A DNA stretch of 16,533 nucleotides from Limimaricola sp041580155 (GTDB lineage Bacteria > Pseudomonadota > Alphaproteobacteria > Rhodobacterales > Rhodobacteraceae). Shown in pieces: positions 1 through 7,424 of the stretch (within the stretch, counting starts at the first letter, position 1; each line of letters opens with the position of its first letter). Location of the stretch: the NCBI GenBank assembly GCA_041580155.1, contig JBFGEI010000043.1, positions 1 through 16,533 on the forward strand. Direction: 5' to 3'. The notes beneath the pieces are model-generated. The model saw only the letters and a program-made list of their open reading frames with translations, did no database searches and had not been told where the DNA came from. The translations under genes and the position numbers were made by a program.

Positions 1-1078
1 CTGGGTCGAGGCGACACCGGTGCTGGCGGCGGCGTCGCTGCTGCAGGTGATCCGGCACTTCACCGGGCAGCAGCCGATCACCCCGGCGCAGGCCGGGGTG
101 GTTTCCGATCCGGGCGTACCGCGCGACCTGCGCGACGTGAAGGGCCAGGAACGCGCCAAGCGGGCGCTCGAGATCGCCGCCGCCGGGCGCCATCACCTGG
201 TGATGGTCGGCACGCCCGGCTCGGGCAAGTCGATGCTGGCGGCGCGGATCCCCGGCATTCTGCCGCCGCTGTCGCCGCGCGAGGCGCTCGAGACATCGAT
301 GATCCAGTCGATCGCCGGGCAGCTGAGCGAGGGCGGCATCAGCCGCAGCCGGCCGTTCCGCGAACCGCACCATACCGCGACCACCGCGGCGATCGTCGGC
401 GGCGGCCGCAGCGCCAAGCCGGGCGAGATCAGCCTGGCGCATAACGGCGTGCTGTTCATGGACGAGTTTCCCGAGTTCCCGCGCCAGGTGCTCGAGACGC
501 TGCGCCAGCCGATCGAGACCGGCGTGGTGATGGTGGCCCGGGCCAATGCCCATGTGCGCTACCCCTGCCGGTTCCTGCTGATCGCGGCGGCGAACCCGTG
601 CAAATGCGGCTATCTGAGCGATCCGGCGCGGGCCTGCGCCCGGGCGCCGGGCTGCGGCGACGACTACCTGGGGCGCATTTCGGGGCCGCTGATGGACCGC
701 ATCGACCTGCGGGTCGAGGTGCCGCCGGTCAGCTTCACCGATCTCGACCTGCCGGCCCCGGCCGAAGGGTCGGCCGAGGTGGCGGCGCGGGTCGCGGCGG
801 CGCGCGACCGGCAAACCGCGCGCTTCGCCGGAACCGAGGGCGTCCGGGTCAACGCGGAAGCCGAGGGCGCGCTGCTCGAGCAGATCGCCACGCCCGACGA
901 CGAGGGTCGGGCTCTGCTGCTGCGCGTCGCCGACCGGTTCGGCCTGTCGGCGCGCGGCTACCACCGGGTGCTGCGGGTGGCGCGGACGATCGCCGATCTC
1001 GACGGATCCGAGTCCGTGCGCCAGCCGCATGTCGCCGAAGCGGTCGGCTACCGGCTGGCGATGTCGCGCGAGGTCTAG
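1..1078 (+). CDS. comM: ComM/YifB-family Mg-chelatase-like AAA+ ATPase, 5' end missing
   Basis: This is the C-terminal part of a ComM (YifB) protein; the reading frame is open from base 2, so the gene begins outside the window. About 359 residues are visible, against roughly 500 in the family, so the N-terminal Lon-protease-like fold domain is mostly missing. Seen directly: Walker A GTPGSGKS (209-232), Walker B-type GVLFMDE (446-466), and a cysteine-bearing loop beginning NPCKCGY, with two more cysteines before SGPLMDRIDL. The C-terminal Mg_chelatase_C helical domain contains the typical SARGYHRVLRVARTIADL. In naturally transformable bacteria, ComM is a hexameric helicase that promotes branch migration during integration of incoming DNA. 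That role is family knowledge and is not shown here. The gene is convergent with gshB, and the two share the CTAG at 1075-1078 that carries both stops, so no terminator lies between them. Confidence 0.93.
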   Translation, partial: WVEATPVLAAASLLQVIRHFTGQQPITPAQAGVVSDPGVPRDLRDVKGQERAKRALEIAAAGRHHLVMVGTPGSGKSMLAARIPGILPPLSPREALETSMIQSIAGQLSEGGISRSRPFREPHHTATTAAIVGGGRSAKPGEISLAHNGVLFMDEFPEFPRQVLETLRQPIETGVVMVARANAHVRYPCRFLLIAAANPCKCGYLSDPARACARAPGCGDDYLGRISGPLMDRIDLRVEVPPVSFTDLDLPAPAEGSAEVAARVAAARDRQTARFAGTEGVRVNAEAEGALLEQIATPDDEGRALLLRVADRFGLSARGYHRVLRVARTIADLDGSESVRQPHVAEAVGYRLAMSREV

Positions 1079-2019
1079 CCGGCGCGGCGCGCCTCGATCG
1101 CCTGCCAGACCTTGGCGGCGATGTTGACGCCGTCGAACCGCTCCAGCTCCTGGATGCCGGTGGGCGAGGTCACGTTGATCTCGGTCAGCCAGTCGCCGAT
1201 CACGTCGATGCCGACGAAGACCTGGCCCTTTTGCTTCAGGACCGGGCCGATGGCGGCGCAGATCTCGCGGTCACGCTCGGTCAGCTCGACCTTCTCGGCG
1301 CGGCCCCCGACATGCATGTTCGACCGGGTTTCGCCGGCCGCCGGCACCCGGTTGATCGCGCCGACCGGTTCGCCGTCGACCAGGATGATCCGCTTGTCGC
1401 CCTTGGTGACGGCGGGCAGGAACTTCTGCACGATCATCGGTTCGTTGCTGATCGAGGTGAACATCTCGAACAGCGAGGCGAGGTTGCCGTCGGTGCCGGC
1501 CAGCTTGAACACGCCGGCGCCGCCATTGCCGTAGAGCGGCTTCAGGATGATGTCGCCATGCCGGTCGCGGAAGGCGCGCAGCGTCGCCAGATCCCGGGCG
1601 ATCGCGGTCGGCGGGGTCAGCTCGGGGAACTGCAGCACCAGCAGTTTCTCGGGGTAATTCCGCACCCAGAACGGGTCGTTCACCACCAGGGTCTTCGGAT
1701 GCACCATGTCGAGCAGGTGCGTGGTGGTGATGTAGCCCATGTCGAACGGCGGATCCTGTCGCAGCCAGATCACGTCGAACTCCGACAGGTCGACCTCCTG
1801 CTCGGCGCCGAATTCGACATGGTTGCCCTTTTCGCGGCGCAGCGTCACCGGGCAGCCGCGCGCGGTGACGCGGCCCTCCTGGAAGGCCAGCTTGTCGGGC
1901 GTGTAGTAGAACAGCGAATGGCCCCGCGCCTGCGCCTCTTCGCCAAGGCGGAAGGTGCTGTCCGCGTCGATGTTGACCGCGGCGATCGGATCCATCTGCA
2001 GGGCGACTTTGAGAGACAT
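1075..2019 (-). CDS. gshB: Glutathione synthetase (ATP-grasp)
   Basis: This 314-residue protein matches the usual length of prokaryotic glutathione synthetases (about 315). It joins gamma-glutamylcysteine and glycine using ATP, the second step of glutathione synthesis in the cytoplasm. Seen in the sequence: the N-terminal GSH-S domain (begins MSLKVALQMDPIAAVNIDAD, with LRQDPPFDMGYITTTHLLD), then the ATP-grasp domain with ILKPLYGNGGAGVF as the nucleotide-binding glycine-rich loop. The C-terminal signature INVTSPTGIQELERFDGVN is typical of GshB. The ATG at 2019-2017 is preceded by GGAAG about 8 nt upstream. It is the last gene of a leftward rsmI-yraN-gshB group, 81 nt after the yraN stop. It overlaps the comM stop by 4 nt. 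Identification is secure. Confidence 0.97.
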   Translation of the reverse strand: MSLKVALQMDPIAAVNIDADSTFRLGEEAQARGHSLFYYTPDKLAFQEGRVTARGCPVTLRREKGNHVEFGAEQEVDLSEFDVIWLRQDPPFDMGYITTTHLLDMVHPKTLVVNDPFWVRNYPEKLLVLQFPELTPPTAIARDLATLRAFRDRHGDIILKPLYGNGGAGVFKLAGTDGNLASLFEMFTSISNEPMIVQKFLPAVTKGDKRIILVDGEPVGAINRVPAAGETRSNMHVGGRAEKVELTERDREICAAIGPVLKQKGQVFVGIDVIGDWLTEINVTSPTGIQELERFDGVNIAAKVWQAIEARRAG

Positions 2020-2100
2020 GGCGGCACTTCCGGCTGGGGTTGGATCCGCCGATCAATGCCGCATGCCGGGGCCGGGCGCAATCCGGCGCCGCGGCGCAGA

Positions 2101-2523
2101 TCAGTCGCCGCCGAAGGCGTTCTCGATGATCCGCACGCCGCCGCAGCCGTCGACCAGCGCCAGGTCGATCCGCATTTCGGTCAGCAGGCCCAGCGGTTCG
2201 CCACCAAGGAATTCCTCGGCCGTGCGGCAGATCCGCGCCATCTGCCGCGGACCGAGCGCGCCCGCGGCGCGATCGAAGCAGCGGCTCTTCTTGACCTCGA
2301 TGAACACCACGCGATCCGCCTCGCGGGCCACCAGGTCGATTTCGCCACCGGCGCCGCGCCAGCGCCGATGCGCTACCACGCCACCGCGCCTCGCGTAATG
2401 CCGGGCCACGATATCCTCGGCCGCGAGGCCGGCGATCTGACCGAGCCTGCCGCGTTGCACCCGCGTCTCGGGCGGCGCCGGGATCACCGGCGGTTCAAGA
2501 ACCATCTCCATCTGCATCGCCAT
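2101..2523 (-). CDS. yraN: YraN (UPF0102) family nuclease-fold protein
   Basis: The 140-residue protein carries the UPF0102/YraN pattern: a basic N-terminal part with GLAAEDIVARHYARRGG, then GGEIDLVAR, then VVFIEVKKSR. The D...ExK arrangement (EIDL and FIEVK) is that of the restriction-endonuclease/Holliday-junction-resolvase fold. The cellular role of the family is poorly defined. Start choice: four in-frame ATGs lie at 2523, 2517, 2511 and 2505. The first has AGGA (TCCT at 2529-2532 on the plus strand) 5 nt upstream and is preferred. The open frame continues further into rsmI, but that part looks like shadow coding. The gene overlaps the rsmI end by 29 nt, which suggests translational coupling. 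In E. coli yraN also sits beside rsmI and lpoA, so the neighbourhood is conserved. Confidence 0.92.
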   Translation of the reverse strand: MAMQMEMVLEPPVIPAPPETRVQRGRLGQIAGLAAEDIVARHYARRGGVVAHRRWRGAGGEIDLVAREADRVVFIEVKKSRCFDRAAGALGPRQMARICRTAEEFLGGEPLGLLTEMRIDLALVDGCGGVRIIENAFGGD

Positions 2524-3385
2524 CGCCGTCCTGCTCCATTGCCAGCGCGGTCTGGTAGACCTGCCGCCGCGGCATCCCGAGCGCCCCGGCGACCACCGTC
2601 GCGGCGTCCTTGACCCCCATCGTGCGCATCGCGCCGCGCAGCGCCTCGCGCATGTCGTCATCGGTCACCGCGTCGGTTTCGGCGCGGCCGACCAGCACCA
2701 CGACCTCGCCCTTCAGGCTGCGGCCCTGCAGCGCCGCGACGATGTCGCCGAGCGGCCCACGGATCACCTCTTCGAACTTCTTGGTCAGCTCGCGGCACAC
2801 CGCCGCCGGGCGGTCGTCGCCCAGTATATCGCGCAGACTGTCCAACAATTCGTGAACGCGCTTCGGAGATTCATACATCACCAGAGTGAACGGCAGCGCC
2901 CGCAGCGCCGCGATCTCGGTCTCGCGCTGCACCTTGGCCGGCGGCAGGAAGCCGACGAAGGCGAAGCGGTCGGTCGGCAGCCCGGCCACGGTCAGCGCCG
3001 CCAGCACTGCCGATGCGCCCGGCGCCGCCAGCACCGGGTAGCCGGCGGCGATCGCGGCCCGGCCCAGGGCGTAGCCCGGATCGGCGACCAGCGGCGTGCC
3101 GGCCTCGGACACGTAGGCGACCGACCCGCCGCGTTCGAGCACCGCGAGAATCCGGGCCCGGTCCGAGGCCCCTGAATGGTCGTGATAGGCCAGCAGCGGC
3201 CGGCCGTTCAGCGGCACGCCGTGGATCTCCATCAGCTTGCGCGCGGTGCGGGTATCCTCGGCCGCCAGCGCGTCGGCGCCGGCCAGGATATCGAGCCCCC
3301 GCAAGGTGATGTCGCGCGCGGTGCCGATCGGGGTCGCGACGAAATGCAGACCGGCGGAAATGGGCTTGCGCTCGAAATTCGTCAC
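2495..3385 (-). CDS. rsmI: 16S rRNA (cytidine(1402)-2'-O)-methyltransferase RsmI
   Basis: RsmI methylates the 2'-OH of C1402 in 16S rRNA, at the decoding centre, using S-adenosylmethionine. The 296-residue protein has the tetrapyrrole-methylase-type fold. Visible signatures are GLHFVATPIGTARDITLRGL near the N-terminus, ADALAAEDTRTARKLM, LLAYHDHS, VAYVSEAGTPLVADPGY and APGASAVLAAL, then MYESPKRVHELL and CRELTKKFEEV. These are diagnostic of RsmI (YraL). The start is GTG at 3385-3383 with only a weak G-rich upstream stretch. The C-terminus is an unusual Asp/Gly-rich tail (DGDGDADGDGS) encoded by the region that also holds the start of yraN. It is the first gene of the leftward rsmI-yraN-gshB group and divergent from the LpoA-like lipoprotein gene. 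Confidence 0.97.
   Translation of the reverse strand: MTNFERKPISAGLHFVATPIGTARDITLRGLDILAGADALAAEDTRTARKLMEIHGVPLNGRPLLAYHDHSGASDRARILAVLERGGSVAYVSEAGTPLVADPGYALGRAAIAAGYPVLAAPGASAVLAALTVAGLPTDRFAFVGFLPPAKVQRETEIAALRALPFTLVMYESPKRVHELLDSLRDILGDDRPAAVCRELTKKFEEVIRGPLGDIVAALQGRSLKGEVVVLVGRAETDAVTDDDMREALRGAMRTMGVKDAATVVAGALGMPRRQVYQTALAMEQDGDGDADGDGS
2529..2532 (-). promoter_or_regulatory. Shine-Dalgarno site supporting the yraN start
   Basis: The minus strand reads AGGA, then a 5-nt spacer, then the ATG at 2523. It lies inside the last codons of rsmI. None of the three later in-frame ATGs has an equally well-spaced purine-rich element; GGAG lies only a few bases before the ATG at 2505. It is therefore the main evidence for placing the yraN start at 2523. 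Confidence 0.5.
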
Positions 3386-3413
3386 TGGACCCCCCGGCCC
3401 TCGGGCCTATGAT
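3386..3413 (+). promoter_or_regulatory. Candidate sigma70-type promoter for the LpoA-like gene
   Basis: A TGGACC hexamer (3386-3391, 4 of 6 to TTGACA) is followed after 16 nt by TATGAT (3408-3413, 5 of 6 to TATAAT). Transcription would start near 3420, leaving a leader of about 35 nt before the ATG at 3455. The spacer holds a perfect palindrome GGCCCTCGGGCC (3396-3407). The -35 abuts the rsmI start codon, so rsmI must have its own promoter on the other strand, which I could not place. This is pattern reading only. Confidence 0.4.
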
Positions 3414-3454
3414 GCGTTGCTGAACCCGTCCCGCGACGCCTGCCGGAGAAAGAC

Positions 3455-4645
3455 ATGACCATGTTCGCCCGTTTGCCGCGCGGTCGCAAGATCGCCGCCC
3501 GATTCGTCGCCCTGTTTTCTTTGGCCTGGCTGGCTGCCTGCGCCCCGGTTGGCGTCGGCCAGCAGGCGTCGCAGGGGCCGCGCATCGACCCCGGCGCGCC
3601 GGTACAGGTCGCGCTGCTGGTGCCGGCCGGATCCGGTGACAGCGCCGACCAGCTGCTGGCCACCAATCTCGAGAACGCCGCCCGTCTGGCGATCGCCGAC
3701 CTGCAGGGCGCGCAGATCGACCTGCGGGTCTACCCGACCGGCGCCAACCCGACCCAGGCCGCCAACGCCGCGGTCACCGCGGTGCACGACGGCGCCAAGA
3801 TCATCCTCGGGCCGCTCTACGCCGAGGCGGCCAACGCCGCCGGTGTCGCGGTCGCCGGCCAGGGCGTCAACGTGCTGGCCTTCTCGAACAACCCGACGAT
3901 CGCCGGCGGCAACGTGTTCATCCTCGGGCCGACCTTCGCCAGCACCGCCGAACGGCTGGTCGATTACGGCACCCGCGCCGGGGTCGACAGCTACGTCGTG
4001 GCCCATGCCAACGACCTGCAGGGCGCGGTCGGCCGTGATGCCATCGTCAGCGCGGTGCGCGGCGCCGGCGCCAGCGTCGCCGGGATCGAATCCTACCCGC
4101 TGAGCCAGGCCGGCGTGCAGGCCGCGGCGCCGCGGATCGCCGCGATGGTGCAGCAGACCGGCGCCAAGGCGGTGTTCTCGACGGCCGGCATCAACGCCGA
4201 CCTGCCGATCGTCGCCACCGCCCTGCCCGACGCCGGCATCTCGGCCGACGCGGTGCGGCTGTTCGGCCTGACCCGCTGGGACGCGGCGCCGCAGGCACTG
4301 AGCCTGCGCGGGCTGCAGGGCGGGCTGTTCGCGGTGCCCGACCGCGACTTGACCGCCGGTTTCGAAAGCCGCTACGCCGCCGCCTACGGTGGCCAGCCGC
4401 ATCCGCTGGCCGGACTCGCCTACGACGGCATCGCGGCGATCGGCGCGCTGGCCGCCCGCGGCACCCCCAACGCGCTGAGCCGGTCGTCGCTGACCCGGGG
4501 CCAGGGCTTCCAGGGCACCTCGGGCATCTTCCGGCTGCGGTCCGACGGCACCAACGAGCGCGGCCTGGCGGTCGCCAGCATCCGCAACAATCAGGTGGTG
4601 ATCCTTGAACCTGCCCCCAGAAGCTTTGGCGGCGCCGGGTTCTGA
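3455..4645 (+). CDS. LpoA-like penicillin-binding-protein activator lipoprotein
   Basis: This 396-residue protein has a basic N-terminus, a hydrophobic stretch and a lipobox LAAC (Cys29), so it is a predicted lipoprotein. The residues after the cysteine (Ala-Pro) do not suggest inner-membrane retention. The rest resembles a type 1 periplasmic binding fold (VQVALLVPAG, IILGPLYAEAANAAGVAVAG, VLAFSNNPTIAGGNVFILGP, GLAYDGIAAIGALA), as in the C-terminal domain of LpoA. E. coli LpoA activates PBP1A from the outer membrane. The helical N-terminal domain of gammaproteobacterial LpoA is absent here. Context supports the call, because rsmI and yraN adjoin as around E. coli lpoA. The ATG at 3455 has GGAG at 3445-3448. 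The end overlaps glnD by 41 nt. A branched-chain amino-acid binding-protein relative is the alternative, but the lipobox and neighbourhood favour the LpoA-like role. Confidence 0.82.
   Translation: MTMFARLPRGRKIAARFVALFSLAWLAACAPVGVGQQASQGPRIDPGAPVQVALLVPAGSGDSADQLLATNLENAARLAIADLQGAQIDLRVYPTGANPTQAANAAVTAVHDGAKIILGPLYAEAANAAGVAVAGQGVNVLAFSNNPTIAGGNVFILGPTFASTAERLVDYGTRAGVDSYVVAHANDLQGAVGRDAIVSAVRGAGASVAGIESYPLSQAGVQAAAPRIAAMVQQTGAKAVFSTAGINADLPIVATALPDAGISADAVRLFGLTRWDAAPQALSLRGLQGGLFAVPDRDLTAGFESRYAAAYGGQPHPLAGLAYDGIAAIGALAARGTPNALSRSSLTRGQGFQGTSGIFRLRSDGTNERGLAVASIRNNQVVILEPAPRSFGGAGF
4593..4598 (+). promoter_or_regulatory. Ribosome binding site for the TTG start of glnD
   Basis: AGGTGG lies 6 nt before TTG at 4605-4607, inside the last codons of the upstream lipoprotein gene. 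The next in-frame ATG (4776) would remove 57 residues and has no comparable site, so this element decides the start. Confidence 0.5.
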
Positions 4646-7424
4646 ACCCGACGCCACCGCAGCGTCCGTTGTCTCCGACGCGCCGGACGACCTGATCCGT
4701 CCGGCGCGCGAAATCTTCGATACCGCAGCCGTCACCGCCGCGCTTGAAACCGCCGTCGCCGGCGCCGAGGACGCCATGGCGGTGCGCCGCGCCACCGTCG
4801 CGGTGCTGACCGACGCCCGCCGCCGGGGCCGCGACGCGATCGCCGAGGCCTTCGTCAACCGGCCCTTCGCGGCACGCCCGGTGACCCGGTCCTACGCCTG
4901 GCTCACCGACCGGCTGGTGGTCGCCACCTTCGATATCGCCAACCGGCTGCACCCGCTGCCGACCCCGACCGAGGGCGAGCGGCTGGCGCTGCTTGCCGTG
5001 GGCGGCTACGGCCGCGGCGAGATGGCGCCGCATTCCGACGTCGACCTGCTGTTCCTGACGCCGTGGAAGATCACCCCCTGGGCCGAGAGCGTCATCGAGT
5101 CGATGCTCTACATGCTGTGGGATCTGAAGCTGAAAGTCGGCCATTCGAGCCGCACGGTGAAGGACTGCCTGCGGCTGGCCAAAGAGGATTTCACGATCCG
5201 CACCAGCCTGGTCGAATGCCGGCCGCTGATCGGCGACCCCGAGCTTGGCGACACGCTGCGCAAGCGGCTCTGGACCGACCTGTTCCGCAACACCGCGGCC
5301 GAGTTCATCGAGGCCAAGCTGACCGAGCGCGAGCTGCGCCACGTCAAGCAGGGCGGCCAGCGCTACGTGGTCGAGCCCAACGTCAAGGAGGGCAAGGGCG
5401 GGCTGCGCGACCTGCAGTCGCTCTACTGGATCGGCAAATACGTCTACGACGTGCGCGACGCCGCCGAGTTGGTCGGCCGCGGCGTGTTCACCGAGGACGA
5501 ATACGGCGAGTTCGTGCGGGCCGAGGATTTCCTCTGGGCGGTGCGCTGCCACCTGCACCTGCTGACCGGCCGGGCGATGGACCAGCTGACCTTCGACATG
5601 CAGGTCGAGGTCGCGGCGCGGATGGGCTATTCCGACGGCGTCGGACGTCGCGCGGTCGAGTTCTTCATGCAGGACTACTTCCGCCACGCCACGCGGGTCG
5701 GCGAGCTGACCCGGATCTTCCTGACCGCGCAAGAGGCGACGCATCTCAAGCCCGAGCCGATGCTGACCCGGCTGCTGGCGCGCCGCAAGCGGGCCCGGCC
5801 GCCGTACAAGATCACCCAAGGCCGGCTGAACGTCGACGACGAGGCGGCGTTCCTGGCGGACCCGGTCAACCTGCTTCGGATCTTCGACGAGACGCTGCGC
5901 ACCGGCACCCTGCTTCACCCCGAAGCGATGCGGCTGATCGCGTCAAACCTGCAGCTGATCGACGCCGGGCTGCGCGAGGACCGCGAGGCGAACCGGCTGT
6001 TCATCGACCTGCTGCTGAAACGCGGCAACCCCGAGCGGGCGCTGCGCCGGATGAACGAATTGGGCGTGCTGGCCGCCTTCATCCCGGAATTCGCGCCGAT
6101 CGTGGCGATGATGCAGTTCAACATGTACCACCATTTCACGGTGGACGAGCACACCATCCAGTGCATCAGCACGCTGGCGCAGATCGAACGCGGCGAGCTG
6201 GTCGAAGAGCTGCCGATCGCTTCGAAGATCCTCAAGGGTCCGGTGAACCGCAAGGTGCTGTACGTCGCGCTGTTCCTGCACGACATCGGCAAGGGCCGCG
6301 ACGAGGACCACTCGGTGCTGGGCGCGCAGATCGCGCGCCGCGTCGCGCCGCGGCTCGGGCTGACCCGCAAGGAGGTCGAGACCGTCGAATGGCTGGTCCG
6401 CACCCACCTGCTGATGTCGGACATGGCGCAGAAGCGCGACATCGCCGAACCGCGCACCGTGCGCGACTTCGCCAAGGCGGTGAAGACCAAGGAGCGGCTC
6501 GACCTGCTCTGCGTGCTGACCGTCTGCGACATCCGCGGCGTCGGCCCGGGAACCTGGAACAACTGGAAGGCGATGCTGCTGCGCAGCCTGTACCACGCCA
6601 CCGAGCACGCGCTGGCCAACGGCCTCGAGGATCTGAACCGCGAGTCGCGCGAGGCCGAGGCCAAGCGGGCGCTGCGCGAGGCGCTGTCGACCTGGCCGGC
6701 GGCCGACCTGCGGCACGAGACCGGGCGGCATTACGGCCCCTACTGGCAGGGCCTGCCGCTCGATGCCCATGTGGTCTTCGCCGAGCTGCTGCGCGGCCTG
6801 TCGGACGCCGACATCGGGCTCGATCTCAAGCCCGACACCGGCCGCGACGCAACCCGGGTCTGCTTTGCCACGATCGACCATCCCGGGCTGTTCTCGCGGA
6901 TCACCGGTGCGCTGGCACTGGTCGGCGCCAACATCGTCGACGCCCGCAGCTACACCTCGAAGGACGGCTACGGCACCTCGGTGTTCTGGATCCAGGACGC
7001 CGAAGGTCACCCCTACGAGGACAGCCGCCTGCCGCGGTTGCAGCAGATGATCGGCAAGACACTGCGCGGCGAGGTGGTGACCCGCGACGCGATCAAGTCC
7101 CGCGACAAGATCCGCAAGCGCGAACAGGCGTTCCGGGTCCCGACCTCGATCAGCTTCGACAACGAGGGGTCGGAAATCTTCACCATCATCGAGGTCGACA
7201 CCCGCGACCGGCCGGGGCTGCTTTACGACCTGACCCGGACCCTGGCGGCGGCCAACGTCTACATCTCGAGCGCGGTGATCGCGACCTTCGGAGAGCAGGC
7301 GGTCGACACCTTCTACGTCAAGGACATGTTCGGATTGAAATACCATACTGAAGCCAAGCAACGCAGCTTGGAGCGCAAGCTGCGCGACGCGATCGAAGCC
7401 GGCGCACAGAGGGCCGTGTCTTGA
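4605..7424 (+). CDS. glnD: Bifunctional PII uridylyltransferase / uridylyl-removing enzyme GlnD
   Basis: GlnD senses glutamine: it uridylylates PII proteins (GlnB/GlnK) when nitrogen is short and removes UMP when glutamine is high. The 939-residue length fits alphaproteobacterial GlnD. Domains in order: nucleotidyltransferase with GGYGRGEMAPHSDVDLLF (residues about 133-150, catalytic Asp145 and Asp147) and GKGGLRDLQSLYWI; then an HD hydrolase domain with HDIGKGRDEDHS (His559-Asp560). Two C-terminal ACT domains follow, at about 750-805 (DHPGLFSRITGALALVGANI) and 855-915 (DRPGLLYDLTRTLAAANVYI). All key motifs are intact. The TTG start at 4605 overlaps the upstream lipoprotein gene by 41 nt, and the TGA overlaps the murJ TTG. 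It is probably cotranscribed with both neighbours. Confidence 0.97.
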   Translation: MNLPPEALAAPGSEPDATAASVVSDAPDDLIRPAREIFDTAAVTAALETAVAGAEDAMAVRRATVAVLTDARRRGRDAIAEAFVNRPFAARPVTRSYAWLTDRLVVATFDIANRLHPLPTPTEGERLALLAVGGYGRGEMAPHSDVDLLFLTPWKITPWAESVIESMLYMLWDLKLKVGHSSRTVKDCLRLAKEDFTIRTSLVECRPLIGDPELGDTLRKRLWTDLFRNTAAEFIEAKLTERELRHVKQGGQRYVVEPNVKEGKGGLRDLQSLYWIGKYVYDVRDAAELVGRGVFTEDEYGEFVRAEDFLWAVRCHLHLLTGRAMDQLTFDMQVEVAARMGYSDGVGRRAVEFFMQDYFRHATRVGELTRIFLTAQEATHLKPEPMLTRLLARRKRARPPYKITQGRLNVDDEAAFLADPVNLLRIFDETLRTGTLLHPEAMRLIASNLQLIDAGLREDREANRLFIDLLLKRGNPERALRRMNELGVLAAFIPEFAPIVAMMQFNMYHHFTVDEHTIQCISTLAQIERGELVEELPIASKILKGPVNRKVLYVALFLHDIGKGRDEDHSVLGAQIARRVAPRLGLTRKEVETVEWLVRTHLLMSDMAQKRDIAEPRTVRDFAKAVKTKERLDLLCVLTVCDIRGVGPGTWNNWKAMLLRSLYHATEHALANGLEDLNRESREAEAKRALREALSTWPAADLRHETGRHYGPYWQGLPLDAHVVFAELLRGLSDADIGLDLKPDTGRDATRVCFATIDHPGLFSRITGALALVGANIVDARSYTSKDGYGTSVFWIQDAEGHPYEDSRLPRLQQMIGKTLRGEVVTRDAIKSRDKIRKREQAFRVPTSISFDNEGSEIFTIIEVDTRDRPGLLYDLTRTLAAANVYISSAVIATFGEQAVDTFYVKDMFGLKYHTEAKQRSLERKLRDAIEAGAQRAVS
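7408..7413 (+). promoter_or_regulatory. Ribosome binding site for the TTG start of murJ
   Basis: AGAGGG lies 7 nt before the TTG at 7421, inside the last codons of glnD. It supports the TTGA start/stop overlap as the real murJ start. The encoded N-terminus MKPIRLVQGFLTVGIWTLLS begins where MurJ proteins normally begin. Confidence 0.5.

Noticed and set aside
598..2613. 671-residue open frame on the plus strand across gshB and yraN
   Set aside because: It is a GC-rich shadow with Arg/Gly/Ala-rich, low-complexity protein and no conserved motif, lying opposite the clearly recognised gshB and yraN.
4191..5918. 575-residue antisense open frame over glnD
   Set aside because: It runs opposite the strongly conserved glnD. 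The translation is Arg/Gln/Gly-rich without domain features, as expected when high third-position GC removes stops.
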